From: an archaeon
GTDB taxonomy: Archaea; Micrarchaeota; Micrarchaeia; Anstonellales; Anstonellaceae
Length of the DNA stretch: 43,874 nucleotides
NCBI GenBank assembly: GCA_020056635.1
Contig: JAGVHI010000017.1
Location: 1 to 43,874 of the forward strand
Reading direction: 5' to 3'
This document shows positions 1-7,657 of the stretch, one piece after another; the stretch's first letter is position 1; every line of letters starts with the position of its first letter. The translations under genes and the position numbers were made by a program. The notes under the pieces are model-generated. The model had not been told where the DNA came from and made no database searches. It worked only from the letters and a program-made list of their open reading frames with translations.

Positions 1-192
1 ATCGACAAGGCGCCTGTAATCGACATGTCAAAGCCGGATCCGGAAAAGGGGAACCTGCTCTCCGTGTTCTTGGGCAATGACACTGGAAAATATATCGAGA
101 TCGTGTATGACATTTTCAGAGCCGGGATAATCGATTTGTTCGACCGGGTTGAAATGCACCTCCTCCAGGCCCAAGAAGTCAGGGGCAAATAG
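1..192 (+). CDS. C-terminal end of an unknown protein (partial)
   Basis: The first frame is open from the window edge to a TAG at 190-192 and gives 63 residues, ending in a helical, charged segment (YIEIVYDIFRAGIIDLFDRV). The 5' part lies outside the window. The composition looks coding and matches the neighbours' codon use, but I recognise no family in this tail. It is followed by an AT-rich gap with runs of T at about 223-240, where transcription could end. Confidence 0.6.
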   Translation: MDKAPVIDMSKPDPEKGNLLSVFLGNDTGKYIEIVYDIFRAGIIDLFDRVEMHLLQAQEVRGK

Positions 193-255
193 CGCCCAAT
201 TCATTGTTCATAATAAATGATTTTTTATGGTTTTTCATGTATGATGGGTGAAGCC

Positions 256-264
256 TTTAATATA
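256..264 (+). promoter_or_regulatory. TATA box for the 400-aa unknown gene
   Basis: TTTAATATA lies 61 nt before the ATG at 325, so the transcript should have a 5' leader of about 35-40 nt. The leader ends in a small hairpin-capable stretch (AACCC-TAG-GGGGTT, about 306-320) whose G-run also serves as a Shine-Dalgarno site 5-10 nt before the ATG. Confidence 0.5.
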
Positions 265-324
265 CATCCCAGGACCTAATTTCCCATGCAAGGCTGAACG
301 TTTGAAACCCTAGGGGGGTTCATA

Positions 325-1527
325 ATGCACATCTCTAACCTAAAGAAAGGGCTGCCATTTACCGATCGCGCGCTCGTCAGGCGCAGGTCTATCCCATTCC
401 ATTTAACGGACGAATCGGGCCTCATTGCTGTTGACGGGCAGCCAAGAAGCAGAATGGTTATGGGCAGCTCAGCGATGCCCTTGTCCGAGTCCCCGAAAGG
501 TGGCAGGGATGAAAAAACCTTAATCCAGCCCTATCAAGACAGGCGCATGGCGGCCGGAGCCATAACCTCCAATGTTCTTGCAGTCTTGACGGACCGGAAC
601 TTCTGCCAGGTGCGCAGGGAAGACTGGGGGCAGGGGCCTGCAAAAAGACTCTACAAACAGCTGTTTGATACTATCAAGGCAAGAGTCGAAAACGACGAAC
701 CCATACTTTTTGCAACGCTCTACGGAGTTTCATCAAAAGGGCATCCAGATGAGCGGGATGAGAAATTCCTGGATGTTATTCATGAGAACACTGTGGAGAG
801 AGTTAAGCACTTTTACCCCACAGGTTCAAAAGTCACATTCATAATAGCCACGCCACACGCCGCCATGAACGGGGTGGACAGGGAGCTTCGCGACAACTAT
901 GCATCGGAGCTCAAGGGGCTGATGGAATCGGGCAGGTACGGGGACGATTTCAGGGTGGATTTCCTGCGCCCGCTTTGGAACCAGCACGGCGTAAGCGAAG
1001 AAATGTTCCTAAGGATTGGGAAAATGGTGTATGAGGCAGGCGACGACCCGTCTGCAATAAAAAAGCACCGCGGGGAAATAATCGCGGAAGTGCTATCAAA
1101 CATAGAGCGGCTGTGGCCTTCAGCTTCCCAAGGCGTCGTCAGCCATGCGGCAACTCCGGCACAGCTTGCAGAAGAGCACGTTAAGCGATATTTCACCAAC
1201 ATCAGGTCGCTAATCCTGAAGTTCAAGCAGTACCGGGAAACGGTACTGAGGCAAAGCCAGCACAACAACCCAGAGGGCCTGGTGGGCGAGGACGCAGAGA
1301 TAAAGGCGCGCGCATACTGGCTGATGCGCAACTGTGAAACCAACATCCTCTCATCTGCATACCCGAGCAGCATATTCCTGACGACCAGCCGCCTCCCGCT
1401 TAAGATTTACCCCCCGCTCACGCTCCGCTTCTGGCCTGAACGCTACAGGATTTGGCACCCGTGGGCTGCAAATGCCCCCCAAATTGAAGCGCCAATCCAA
1501 GCGCAGCCTAAAACGAACCCCAGTTAG
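325..1527 (+). CDS. Unknown 400-aa protein
   Basis: This is a complete frame with its own TATA box and a G-rich ribosome-binding site just before the ATG. No signal peptide or membrane helix is visible, so the product is probably cytoplasmic. The best structured part is about residues 125-220, where two hydrophobic strands (EPILFATLYG and SKVTFIIATP) flank a charged helix. The alternation of a YPTG turn, a strand and an N-G-V-D segment vaguely recalls isocyanide synthases of the PvcA/DIT1 type, but I see no diagnostic active-site pattern and do not assign it. The C-terminus is Pro/Gln-rich. Its stop overlaps the convergent Lrp gene's stop by 3 nt, leaving no room for an intergenic terminator. 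Confidence 0.7.
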   Translation: MHISNLKKGLPFTDRALVRRRSIPFHLTDESGLIAVDGQPRSRMVMGSSAMPLSESPKGGRDEKTLIQPYQDRRMAAGAITSNVLAVLTDRNFCQVRREDWGQGPAKRLYKQLFDTIKARVENDEPILFATLYGVSSKGHPDERDEKFLDVIHENTVERVKHFYPTGSKVTFIIATPHAAMNGVDRELRDNYASELKGLMESGRYGDDFRVDFLRPLWNQHGVSEEMFLRIGKMVYEAGDDPSAIKKHRGEIIAEVLSNIERLWPSASQGVVSHAATPAQLAEEHVKRYFTNIRSLILKFKQYRETVLRQSQHNNPEGLVGEDAEIKARAYWLMRNCETNILSSAYPSSIFLTTSRLPLKIYPPLTLRFWPERYRIWHPWAANAPQIEAPIQAQPKTNPS

Positions 1528-2546
1528 GGGGTAAAGAAGTAGTTGCTCCTCCAAATCCGCCTTATCCTCATCGTTTCGCGCTCGACAATGGCATCCGGGA
1601 AGCTGTCAATCAAGTCGTCAAGCAGCTGCCTTAGCTCATCATCGTGCGTGACAAGGACGTCCATGAGCATCTCATACCTCCCAACCATGGATATTATCCT
1701 GAATACCGGATACTTGTGGAGGAAAGATCGTATCTCATCCCTTTTCGCCTTGGTGTGGAAGTGAAGCCGGATAAAAATGCGGACAAGGCTGTAGCCGGTT
1801 TTTCCCGGGTCCAAAAGGACGGTGAATTTCTTGAGCAGCCCGCTTTTTATCAGGTTCTTTATCCTGTAGCGCACTATGTCCGGGGTGGACTTTATCCTCT
1901 TTGCAAGCTCGATTGTCGAAATCCTGCTGTTGGAACTGAGCCACTGCAGTATTTTCATATCGGTTACGTCAGTCTTGGCCTTTGATATCTGCTGCCCGTA
2001 GGAAACCTCCTTGAACTCAGTGTCCCATTTGGCATCCCTTGCAGCATCCCCATATGCGCCCTCAAAATCTGCCGGGTCGTAGAGGTACTTCCTTCCATAG
2101 TAATATGCCCCGGTATGGATAAGCAAGTGGGATTCCATCACATAATCCTTTAGGAGCTCATGCACCTGCGATATGGACGCATCAGCAATGACCACATCGG
2201 TGGCAAGGGTCCCGTAATAGAAGTTCCACCTCCCTTCCCCTTCGAAAAACGTAAGGGTGTTGGGGTTTGCCAATATTTTGGAAATGATTTCGGCCTTTTT
2301 CCTAGTCGGGATGGGGCGCGTCTTGATCACAAGCGCATACCAGCTGTACCCTAGCTTCTTGTAATCTATTATCGCCGGATAGCCGAGTATGACGCCTTTC
2401 TTCTCAAGCTGCCCGATGCGGTATTCAGCCTTCTGTGAAGAAATCCGAAGCTTTCTTGCAATCTTGGTTACTGCCTGCCTCGAGTCCCGGTCAAGCTCGT
2501 AAATCAGCCGCCTGTCAAGTAAGTCAAGCTCCTTTTCCTCATGCAT
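1524..2546 (-). CDS. Lrp/AsnC-family regulator with two HTH units
   Basis: The 340-aa protein is made of two Lrp/AsnC-like halves. Residues about 8-55 form the first winged/helix-turn-helix unit (LLDRRLIYELDRDSRQ, then KIARKLRISSQKAEYRIGQLEKKG). Residues about 193-240 form the second (DMKILQWLSSNSRIS, then ELAKRIKSTPDIVRYRIKNL). Each is followed by an alpha/beta part like the ligand-binding RAM domain (for example VRIFIRLHFHTK near 260). Lrp proteins bind DNA as multimers and often sense amino acids; single-HTH forms are about 150 aa, so this is a tandem form known from archaea. The TATA box at 2565-2573 is only 19-27 nt from the ATG, which supports this start and a leaderless mRNA. Target genes cannot be read from the sequence. 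Confidence 0.85.
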   Translation of the reverse strand: MHEEKELDLLDRRLIYELDRDSRQAVTKIARKLRISSQKAEYRIGQLEKKGVILGYPAIIDYKKLGYSWYALVIKTRPIPTRKKAEIISKILANPNTLTFFEGEGRWNFYYGTLATDVVIADASISQVHELLKDYVMESHLLIHTGAYYYGRKYLYDPADFEGAYGDAARDAKWDTEFKEVSYGQQISKAKTDVTDMKILQWLSSNSRISTIELAKRIKSTPDIVRYRIKNLIKSGLLKKFTVLLDPGKTGYSLVRIFIRLHFHTKAKRDEIRSFLHKYPVFRIISMVGRYEMLMDVLVTHDDELRQLLDDLIDSFPDAIVERETMRIRRIWRSNYFFTP

Positions 2547-2564
2547 GCATTTTTTCCACAGTTC

Positions 2565-2573
2565 TTATATAAA
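2565..2573 (-). promoter_or_regulatory. TATA box for the Lrp-like regulator
   Basis: Read on the minus strand this is TTTATATAA, 19-27 nt before the ATG at 2546. That is the spacing expected for a leaderless archaeal transcript. Confidence 0.65.
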
Positions 2574-2602
2574 GGCTTTTCCGAAAAAAATCAGTCAATT
2601 GT

Positions 2603-2719
2603 CTAATCGTACTCCGCGTTCCTCTCGATTGCGTGCCCGAGGTCCGAATACACATCGTAAATGTAGTGGTCGCAGTCGGAATGCTTCTTCTTCTCATGCC
2701 TGTGCTCGTGCTTCTCCAT
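2603..2719 (-). CDS. 38-residue His-rich microprotein
   Basis: A short frame starts with ATG at 2719 and ends with TAG at 2603. It encodes 38 residues with a His/Lys/Glu-rich first half (MEKHEHRHEKKKHSDCDHY) and an acidic, helical second half (DVYSDLGHAIERNAEYD). A good Shine-Dalgarno site (GGGAG) lies 6 nt before the ATG, and a TATA-like element (ATAATATAT, minus strand) lies about 40 nt upstream, so the frame has its own expression signals. Five His and one Cys within 19 residues suggest metal binding; that is inference. It stands alone between the Lrp regulator and the methyltransferase. I recognise no family. Confidence 0.5.
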   Translation of the reverse strand: MEKHEHRHEKKKHSDCDHYIYDVYSDLGHAIERNAEYD

Positions 2720-2758
2720 TTCAATCTCCCTCTATGGGAAATATGTGCAAAAGCCGGG

Positions 2759-2767
2759 ATATATTAT
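2759..2767 (-). promoter_or_regulatory. TATA box for the microprotein gene
   Basis: ATAATATAT on the minus strand, 40-48 nt before the ATG at 2719. It predicts a leader of about 15 nt that contains the GGGAG ribosome-binding site. Confidence 0.45.
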
Positions 2768-2857
2768 CTGCGAGCGCCAATTTCATGCGCAAGCCCAAAA
2801 TAAGGCTGGAAATGCGGAATTTGAAAAATTCGGTGCCACTCGATGGATAATCAGGGC

Positions 2858-3559
2858 TTAATTTCTTCCCCTAGACTCCCTAATCTCCCTCCGGGCCCTT
2901 CTTAGGATCCCAAGCACGCACCGCGCCTCGAGCCCGGTTGGCGCGCTTCTTCCCAGCATCCGCTTCCAGCCCATCTTCACCTTGTGCGGCTCGTTCAGGA
3001 AATCCGAATAGAGCTCAACAAGGGAGGAAAACTGAATCTCAAGCTGCTTTCTCTCAGCATCGGATGCGTTCTCTGCGGGCGCAACCTCCATTCTTGAGAG
3101 CCCATATAGCACAATCCCCATTGCATGCGTGATGTTCAGGATTGGGTAACCTCTTGAGCTCTCAATAGTCACCAGCATGCCGCACCGGTCTATTTCCTCC
3201 TGCCGTAAGCCAATTCCTTCCCTGCCAAACAGTATTGCAACATGCTTCGGGAGCTTCATCTGCGAAAATTTGCGCAAGGGCACGCAATTCCTAATGGTTT
3301 TCCTATGCCTGCGCAGCACCCCTGTGGTTCCCACCACAAGGCCGCACCCTTCTACTGCCTCGTCGAGAGTGCTGCAAATTACCGATTTTTCAAGCACATC
3401 CACTGCGTGCTTTGCGTACATCCTTGCATTAAACCCGATTTTGCACCTAGGCTTCACCAAATAGAGCTTCGAATAGCCGAAATTCTTCGCAATGCGGGCC
3501 GCATGCCCCAAATTCACCTGGTACTCGGGGCCTACAAGGACGATACGGATATCAGCCAT
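2858..3559 (-). CDS. trmJ: SPOUT 2'-O-methyltransferase, TrmJ-like
   Basis: A SpoU/TrmJ-type RNA ribose methyltransferase of 233 aa. The frame is open for 31 further codons upstream, but the family N-terminus begins at MADIRIVLVGPEY, so the ATG at 3559 is preferred; the longer version would overlap the end of folD. Visible motifs are motif 1 with N-L-G-H-A-A-R (about residues 16-22), motif 2 LFGREGIGL (about 107-115), and motif 3 with Y-P-I-L-N-I-T-H-A (about 138-146), which build the knotted SAM site. TrmJ methylates position 32 in tRNA; the exact target here is inferred from the family. A basic C-terminal tail could bind RNA. It lies 13 nt downstream of folD and is probably co-transcribed with it. 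Confidence 0.82.
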   Translation of the reverse strand: MADIRIVLVGPEYQVNLGHAARIAKNFGYSKLYLVKPRCKIGFNARMYAKHAVDVLEKSVICSTLDEAVEGCGLVVGTTGVLRRHRKTIRNCVPLRKFSQMKLPKHVAILFGREGIGLRQEEIDRCGMLVTIESSRGYPILNITHAMGIVLYGLSRMEVAPAENASDAERKQLEIQFSSLVELYSDFLNEPHKVKMGWKRMLGRSAPTGLEARCVLGILRRARREIRESRGRN

Positions 3560-3572
3560 GAAAATCAGCAAT

Positions 3573-4538
3573 TCACTTTTTCTTTCCAATCTCGTCGTCT
3601 TCAGCATACGCTGCGGACGAAATCTTCCCCCTCGCGCCCTCTCTGTTTCCAATCATGACGGCTCGCGAGCCTCTCCGTATGCCCGTAAGCCTTCGGCTTC
3701 CGGTGCAGTTTTCGTAGCACTCAAGGGTGTTTTTCATGAGCATCGCAACCGTGAGCGGGCCGACCCCTCCGGGAACCGGGGAAATAAGGGAAGCTTTCAT
3801 GCTCGCGCCCTCGAAATCCACATCCCCAACCAATTTTCCATCTGCGCCTCTCGTGGTGCCTACATCAATCACTGCCGCGCCCTCCTTCACCATCTCCGCC
3901 TTCACGAGCTTGGGTTTGCCGGCGGCGGCAACAAGAATATCGGCAGTTCTGGTTATTTCGGCAAGGTTTTTCGTGCAGGAGTGGCATATGGTTACTGTGG
4001 CATTCTCCTGCAGCAAGAGCATCGCAAGCGGCTTTCCCACTATGTTGCTTCTCCCGATAACTACCGCATGCTTCCCTGCGATCCGAACTCCGCTCTCTTT
4101 TAGCATGTGGATTATGCCACGCGGGGTGCATGGCGCAATTGTCGGCACCCCTGCAAAAAGCTTCCCTGAATTCACGAATGAAAATCCGTCCACGTCCTTT
4201 TTTGCATTCACCCTCTCAAGCACATCTGGCTCGTTCACATGGGGCGGGAGCGGGAGCTGCACAAGAATTGCGTGCACTCTGGGGTCTGAATTTAGCATTT
4301 CAACCTGCTTTTCAATCTCCGCCTGCGCCGCATTTTCCGGCAAAAACACGTTCCTTGAAACTATCCCGACTTTTTCGCACATCTCGCCCTTCTTTTTCAC
4401 GTACGACTGCGAAGCTGGGTTGTTCCCTACAAGAACGATTGCAAGGCACGGCTTGGGCGAGAGCGATTTTACGCCTGCCGCCACCTCATCCAGTATCTTT
4501 TGCGCAATCGCCTTCCCGTCAATCACCCTGGCTGCCAT
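3573..4538 (-). CDS. folD: Bifunctional methylene-THF dehydrogenase/cyclohydrolase FolD
   Basis: FolD interconverts 5,10-methylene-, methenyl- and 10-formyl-tetrahydrofolate in cytosolic one-carbon metabolism, using NAD(P). All family signatures are present: SYVKKK with the catalytic lysine (about residues 45-50), LVQLPLPPHV, DVDGF, PCTPRGI, the nucleotide-binding GRSNIVGKPLAMLLL (about 163-177) and PVPGGVGPLTVAML near 255-268. The start is supported by a TATA-like TTTTAAAG 22-29 nt upstream. The protein is 321 aa, roughly 35-40 residues longer than usual, because of a basic tail after the normal end (about residue 280 onward, with RRLTGIRRGSR and a KKK end). The tail might be a lineage extension or read-through of a lost stop. 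Confidence 0.93.
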   Translation of the reverse strand: MAARVIDGKAIAQKILDEVAAGVKSLSPKPCLAIVLVGNNPASQSYVKKKGEMCEKVGIVSRNVFLPENAAQAEIEKQVEMLNSDPRVHAILVQLPLPPHVNEPDVLERVNAKKDVDGFSFVNSGKLFAGVPTIAPCTPRGIIHMLKESGVRIAGKHAVVIGRSNIVGKPLAMLLLQENATVTICHSCTKNLAEITRTADILVAAAGKPKLVKAEMVKEGAAVIDVGTTRGADGKLVGDVDFEGASMKASLISPVPGGVGPLTVAMLMKNTLECYENCTGSRRLTGIRRGSRAVMIGNREGARGKISSAAYAEDDEIGKKK

Positions 4539-4559
4539 AAATAAGGTTCCTCAATCAAA

Positions 4560-4567
4560 CTTTAAAA
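4560..4567 (-). promoter_or_regulatory. TATA box for folD-trmJ
   Basis: TTTTAAAG on the minus strand, 22-29 nt before the folD ATG. The spacing predicts a leaderless or nearly leaderless mRNA for the two-gene unit. Confidence 0.5.
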
Positions 4568-4607
4568 CAGCAGCATCACCCAGGGCGCAAGCGAATGCAA
4601 TAATTGA

Positions 4608-5372
4608 TTACAACTGGAACTTGCATTGGTTTTGGTAGCATATATAGCCGCCCCCGGCGCAGCAATCAGCATCAGTCTCGCAAGGGTCATTATTAATGCC
4701 GCAATAAGCGCACATACTGTTCGATTGGAAGGGGTTTTCGCAATATACTCCTATATCGAAACAGCAGTCGCTATGATAGTTGCAGTGCTGCCCATAAGTC
4801 GGGCAGTACTCACATTGCATGGTATCGGTGTTGCATCCAAGCCCGTTTTCGCAGCAATAAGGGCCACCATCTGGGTCGCAGGCCTGCCCGGAGCCGGCGC
4901 AAGAGGGGTCCGCACATTCTGGGGCACAATTTGGGCAGCTTACTGCCAAGGCACTCGCGCCTTGCTGCACAAGCCCCGAAAACGAAGAAGTGTCGTATGT
5001 GAATGAAACGTCGCCTTCGCACAATCCGCCGGATGAGGTGAATGCGGATTGGATGGAAACTGAGCCTAGGGAACCGGGCCCTACATATGTATTTACAATG
5101 CTTGTCGCCCCGCCAATCCTGACGGATTTGAGCACCACAGATTCAGCCAGGTTGTTCTGCACTATCATTTCAAGCGTCCCTGTGTCCGCCACTTTTGCCC
5201 CGACTATTGCAAAAGGCTGCGCAGCCCTCCAGTAAGTTTCGCTCTGTTTCACCTTCACACCAGAACTCACTCCAGAATTCCAGGTGAGCAGCGCGGTTGC
5301 AGAGAGCGCCACCATGAGCACTGTCGCAAGCAAAATGAGGTATTCGGTTGCAGCCTGCCCGCGCAAAGCCAT
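4608..5372 (-). CDS. Class III signal-peptide (pilin-like) Cys-rich surface protein
   Basis: The 254-aa protein begins MALRGQAATEYLILLATV. The G-Q-A-A-T-E-Y pattern followed by a hydrophobic helix is the class III signal peptide of archaeal type IV pilin-like proteins, cut before the Q by an EppA-type peptidase. After the N-terminal helix comes a beta-rich region (about 35-140), then a cysteine-rich C-terminal half (about 145-254). That half contains three knottin-like units of pattern C-x(5-8)-CC-x(4-6)-C-x(6-9)-C. The same unit recurs in two proteins of the large membrane operon at 15312-30684, which suggests a shared structure or assembly. It has its own TATA box, so it is probably transcribed alone. 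It could be a minor pilin, an adhesin or a structural surface protein. Confidence 0.8.
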   Translation of the reverse strand: MALRGQAATEYLILLATVLMVALSATALLTWNSGVSSGVKVKQSETYWRAAQPFAIVGAKVADTGTLEMIVQNNLAESVVLKSVRIGGATSIVNTYVGPGSLGSVSIQSAFTSSGGLCEGDVSFTYDTSSFSGLVQQGASALAVSCPNCAPECADPSCAGSGQACDPDGGPYCCENGLGCNTDTMQCEYCPTYGQHCNYHSDCCFDIGVYCENPFQSNSMCAYCGINNDPCETDADCCAGGGYICYQNQCKFQL

Positions 5373-5393
5373 ATGGGCAGATAGCAGCTACGG

Positions 5394-5402
5394 AGTATAT
5401 GT
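5394..5402 (-). promoter_or_regulatory. TATA box for the pilin-like gene
   Basis: ACATATACT on the minus strand, 22-30 nt before the ATG at 5372, within the 40-nt gap behind the antiporter gene. Confidence 0.5.
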
Positions 5403-5412
5403 TTCTTTCGGC

Positions 5413-7128
5413 TCACCTAAACTTGCCCCTCATGTGAGGCAAATGCCTTGTTATGTCCCAGAGGAACAGGAACGAGAGCAGCATGAACGGGATGCTCCCA
5501 AGCTGGAACACCCAGGGGAGCCTAAGCGCATACACCAAAAACTGTATTGAAAGCGCAAGCCCGAAGAGCAGCGCGGCAAGGAGCGCGTTTCGCACTATCG
5601 TTTTGAGCGAGTGCTCGCCAGTAGCCGCAAACGTGTTCACGGAAGAGGAAAGCGTGTCTAAGATGCGCATGAGCGCGCGGAGTATCGAGAGAAGCGGGTA
5701 GAGCAGTATCACAAGCGAGACCATGAATATAAGCGCCCTGCCCTTCAGTGGGAACGGCCCGATGTTCAGCATCACCCCGCCCACAAGCGAATCAAGCCCC
5801 AAATCCAAAAGCCCGACCACCCCGACCCAGACTATCTCGTGCGAAATGCTGCTTGTTTCGGAAAGCAGCCTCATTGAGAACCTGCCGCCAGGCTCGAAAT
5901 CCTGTATCACCCTCCCGAAATAGGAGGAGAACAGCCTAAACGCGCGAAGCACGCTTCTTGGGAACGCGCTCTCAAACAGCTGCAGTATCGCACTCGTCTT
6001 ATCAAGCGCGAAAGAGGAGGCAATCGCAGTCACAAGCACTCCGACGCTTGCAAGCGAGAGCATGTCAAACCCGTGCGCTTTTGGCGCGCCGGAAGCAATA
6101 AGCAATGAGAACTCCCCGAGCACGAGCATCGCGCACCCGGAGAACACAGCAGAATTCCCCCTAAAGCCTGTGAAATACGCGAGCAGCGTCACTATCACGA
6201 AGCTCACCACAAGGAACCCCACTATGAGCGGGATGTAAAGCCCAATCAGGTTTGCAAGCGAAGGTATCTGCACAAGCATCCCGACTGAGAGGAAGAAGAG
6301 CGCGGAGAACGCGAGTATGAACGGCCGCACCGCCCTGTTTAGCGCAGGGCTGTTTGGCATGGACGCAATCACCGAGCCTGCGATGAACGCCCCAATTGCA
6401 GGCGTAAGCCCGATTGTCGCGGCAAAAAGCGAGAACAGGGTTGCAAGCCCTATTCCCAGGAAAATCATCGTGTCCTCGGTCTGGTATTTTGTAATGAACG
6501 TGGAGGAGACGCGCAGGATTTCCTTCACCACCTTGTACGAGAGCCCGAGCAGAGCAAGCGCAAGGAATATCGAACGCACCGCGTGCTCGACTGTGACCTC
6601 CTGCTGCGAGGAAAGCGCGGACAGGAACGTGATCATCATCACAGCAACAATATCCTCAATCACAAGCATCGAGAAGAGCAGGTTGAACTCGCTCTTCATT
6701 ATCATGCCCTTCTGCTCGAGCATCTTCACCATTATCGTTGTGCTGGTGATTGAGAAGACCGCGCCCAAGTAAAGCGCAAGCACGGGCCCAAGCCCGATTA
6801 TCACGGCTGCCTGGTAACCGAACAGGAAGAGCGCGCCCATCTTCATGCTAGTGATTATCACGGCGCGGAAGCCCGAGGACATGAGCTTTGCAATCGAGAA
6901 TTCCACCCCGATTGCGAAAAGCAGGAACACCGCGCCGATATTCAGGAAAAAGCTGATAAGGTCGCCAGAGCTCACAAGCCCAAGCGCATTGGGCCCTATT
7001 ATCGCGCCTATTATGAGGAGCATCACTACGGCGGGCTGCTTCACCCGAGCCGATATTATTCCCCCTACTGCCGCAAGCACGAAGAAAATCACGAATTGCG
7101 ATACTATTCCAGGGTCTAGGAACTCCAT
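5413..7128 (-). CDS. CPA2-family cation/proton antiporter
   Basis: A polytopic membrane protein of 571 aa related to the KefB/GerN/NapA type of monovalent cation:proton antiporters. The frame is open far upstream, but MEFLDPGIVSQF is the family-like start, and a TATA box (GTTATATAAA) sits 25-34 nt before that ATG. Residues 1-380 hold about twelve hydrophobic helices. These include the FAIGVEFS segment (71-78), SITSTTIMVKMLEQKG (126-141) and LVIEDIVAV with an Glu-Asp pair (E158-D159) at the expected ion-site position. KefB/C have Gln-Asp there, and the electrogenic NapA/NhaA group has Asp-Asp, so ion choice cannot be assigned. Residues about 410-571 add a charged linker and four more hydrophobic helices instead of the usual soluble TrkA domain, which is unusual. 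Confidence 0.85.
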   Translation of the reverse strand: MEFLDPGIVSQFVIFFVLAAVGGIISARVKQPAVVMLLIIGAIIGPNALGLVSSGDLISFFLNIGAVFLLFAIGVEFSIAKLMSSGFRAVIITSMKMGALFLFGYQAAVIIGLGPVLALYLGAVFSITSTTIMVKMLEQKGMIMKSEFNLLFSMLVIEDIVAVMMITFLSALSSQQEVTVEHAVRSIFLALALLGLSYKVVKEILRVSSTFITKYQTEDTMIFLGIGLATLFSLFAATIGLTPAIGAFIAGSVIASMPNSPALNRAVRPFILAFSALFFLSVGMLVQIPSLANLIGLYIPLIVGFLVVSFVIVTLLAYFTGFRGNSAVFSGCAMLVLGEFSLLIASGAPKAHGFDMLSLASVGVLVTAIASSFALDKTSAILQLFESAFPRSVLRAFRLFSSYFGRVIQDFEPGGRFSMRLLSETSSISHEIVWVGVVGLLDLGLDSLVGGVMLNIGPFPLKGRALIFMVSLVILLYPLLSILRALMRILDTLSSSVNTFAATGEHSLKTIVRNALLAALLFGLALSIQFLVYALRLPWVFQLGSIPFMLLSFLFLWDITRHLPHMRGKFR

Positions 7129-7152
7129 CGATTCGCAGTTTGGGCGGGATTG

Positions 7153-7162
7153 TTTATATAAC
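7153..7162 (-). promoter_or_regulatory. TATA box for the antiporter
   Basis: GTTATATAAA on the minus strand, 25-34 nt before the ATG at 7128. It overlaps the stop codon of the interrupted frame upstream and supports the shorter antiporter start. Confidence 0.65.
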
Positions 7163-7648
7163 TCGCATTTTCTGCAAAGAGCCAACCATCCATCTGCCCA
7201 AGTCCCTCCTCGCACTCTTTTCTCCGCGCTCAAAATGCTCCATGAATTCCGAGGATTCGTCAACCCCGCCAAGCGCCCATTTCCCCCGCACTTCCCGCAT
7301 TCCAACTAGGAACCATTCGGACTGCGCCCTATGCTCCCTTGCAAGCCCGATGCTCTGTTCCTCGCCGAAAAAAAGCAGCCACTACAAAATCCGTTGCCCC
7401 TCATCGCTCAATCCAAGCCTATCGCCTATTTTCCATGCCTCCTCCAGCCGCTCCCCGAGCGAAAGCGCGTTCCAATCATCCCTTACTTTCACTCCTCTCC
7501 TGAAGACCTTCCCAACATCCGCCCTGAGCCGCTCGCCCTCCCTTTTCTCAAAAATGAATTCCCGCGCCACCCTTGCAAAAGAATTGGCAAGATGGCAATT
7601 GGCGCCTTGCTCCCGGACCGCCCTGTTTGCAGTTGATGTGCTTGCCAC
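7154..7648 (-). pseudogene. Unknown gene interrupted by one in-frame TAG
   Basis: Directly behind SRP54 a frame opens at GTG 7648 (or GTG 7654), with a GAGGTG ribosome site overlapping the SRP54 stop, which suggests translational coupling. It gives 88 residues rich in Arg/Glu/Ala helices (ending SDEGQRIL), then a single TAG at 7382-7384. It continues in the same frame for 75 coding-like residues (WLLFFGEEQSIGLAREHRAQ onward) to TAA at 7154. Both halves have the same GC-rich codon use and helical character, so this looks like one gene of about 164 codons broken by an amber codon. TAG is an ordinary stop for many genes in this window, so genome-wide recoding is unlikely. A pseudogene, a sequencing error or local read-through are the options. 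I recognise no family. Confidence 0.55.
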
Positions 7649-7657
7649 TCCCACACC

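Noticed and set aside
2539-2724. 61-aa minus-strand frame over the microprotein region
   Set aside because: It is out of frame with the Shine-Dalgarno-led ATG at 2719 and its Arg/Thr/Ser-rich product looks like an off-frame reading.
7382-7384. TAG as a genome-wide sense (pyrrolysine) codon
   Set aside because: TAG ends eL39's upstream neighbour, LX, the giant lipoprotein, the 2128-aa gene, the CDP-alcohol transferase and others, so it works as a stop here.
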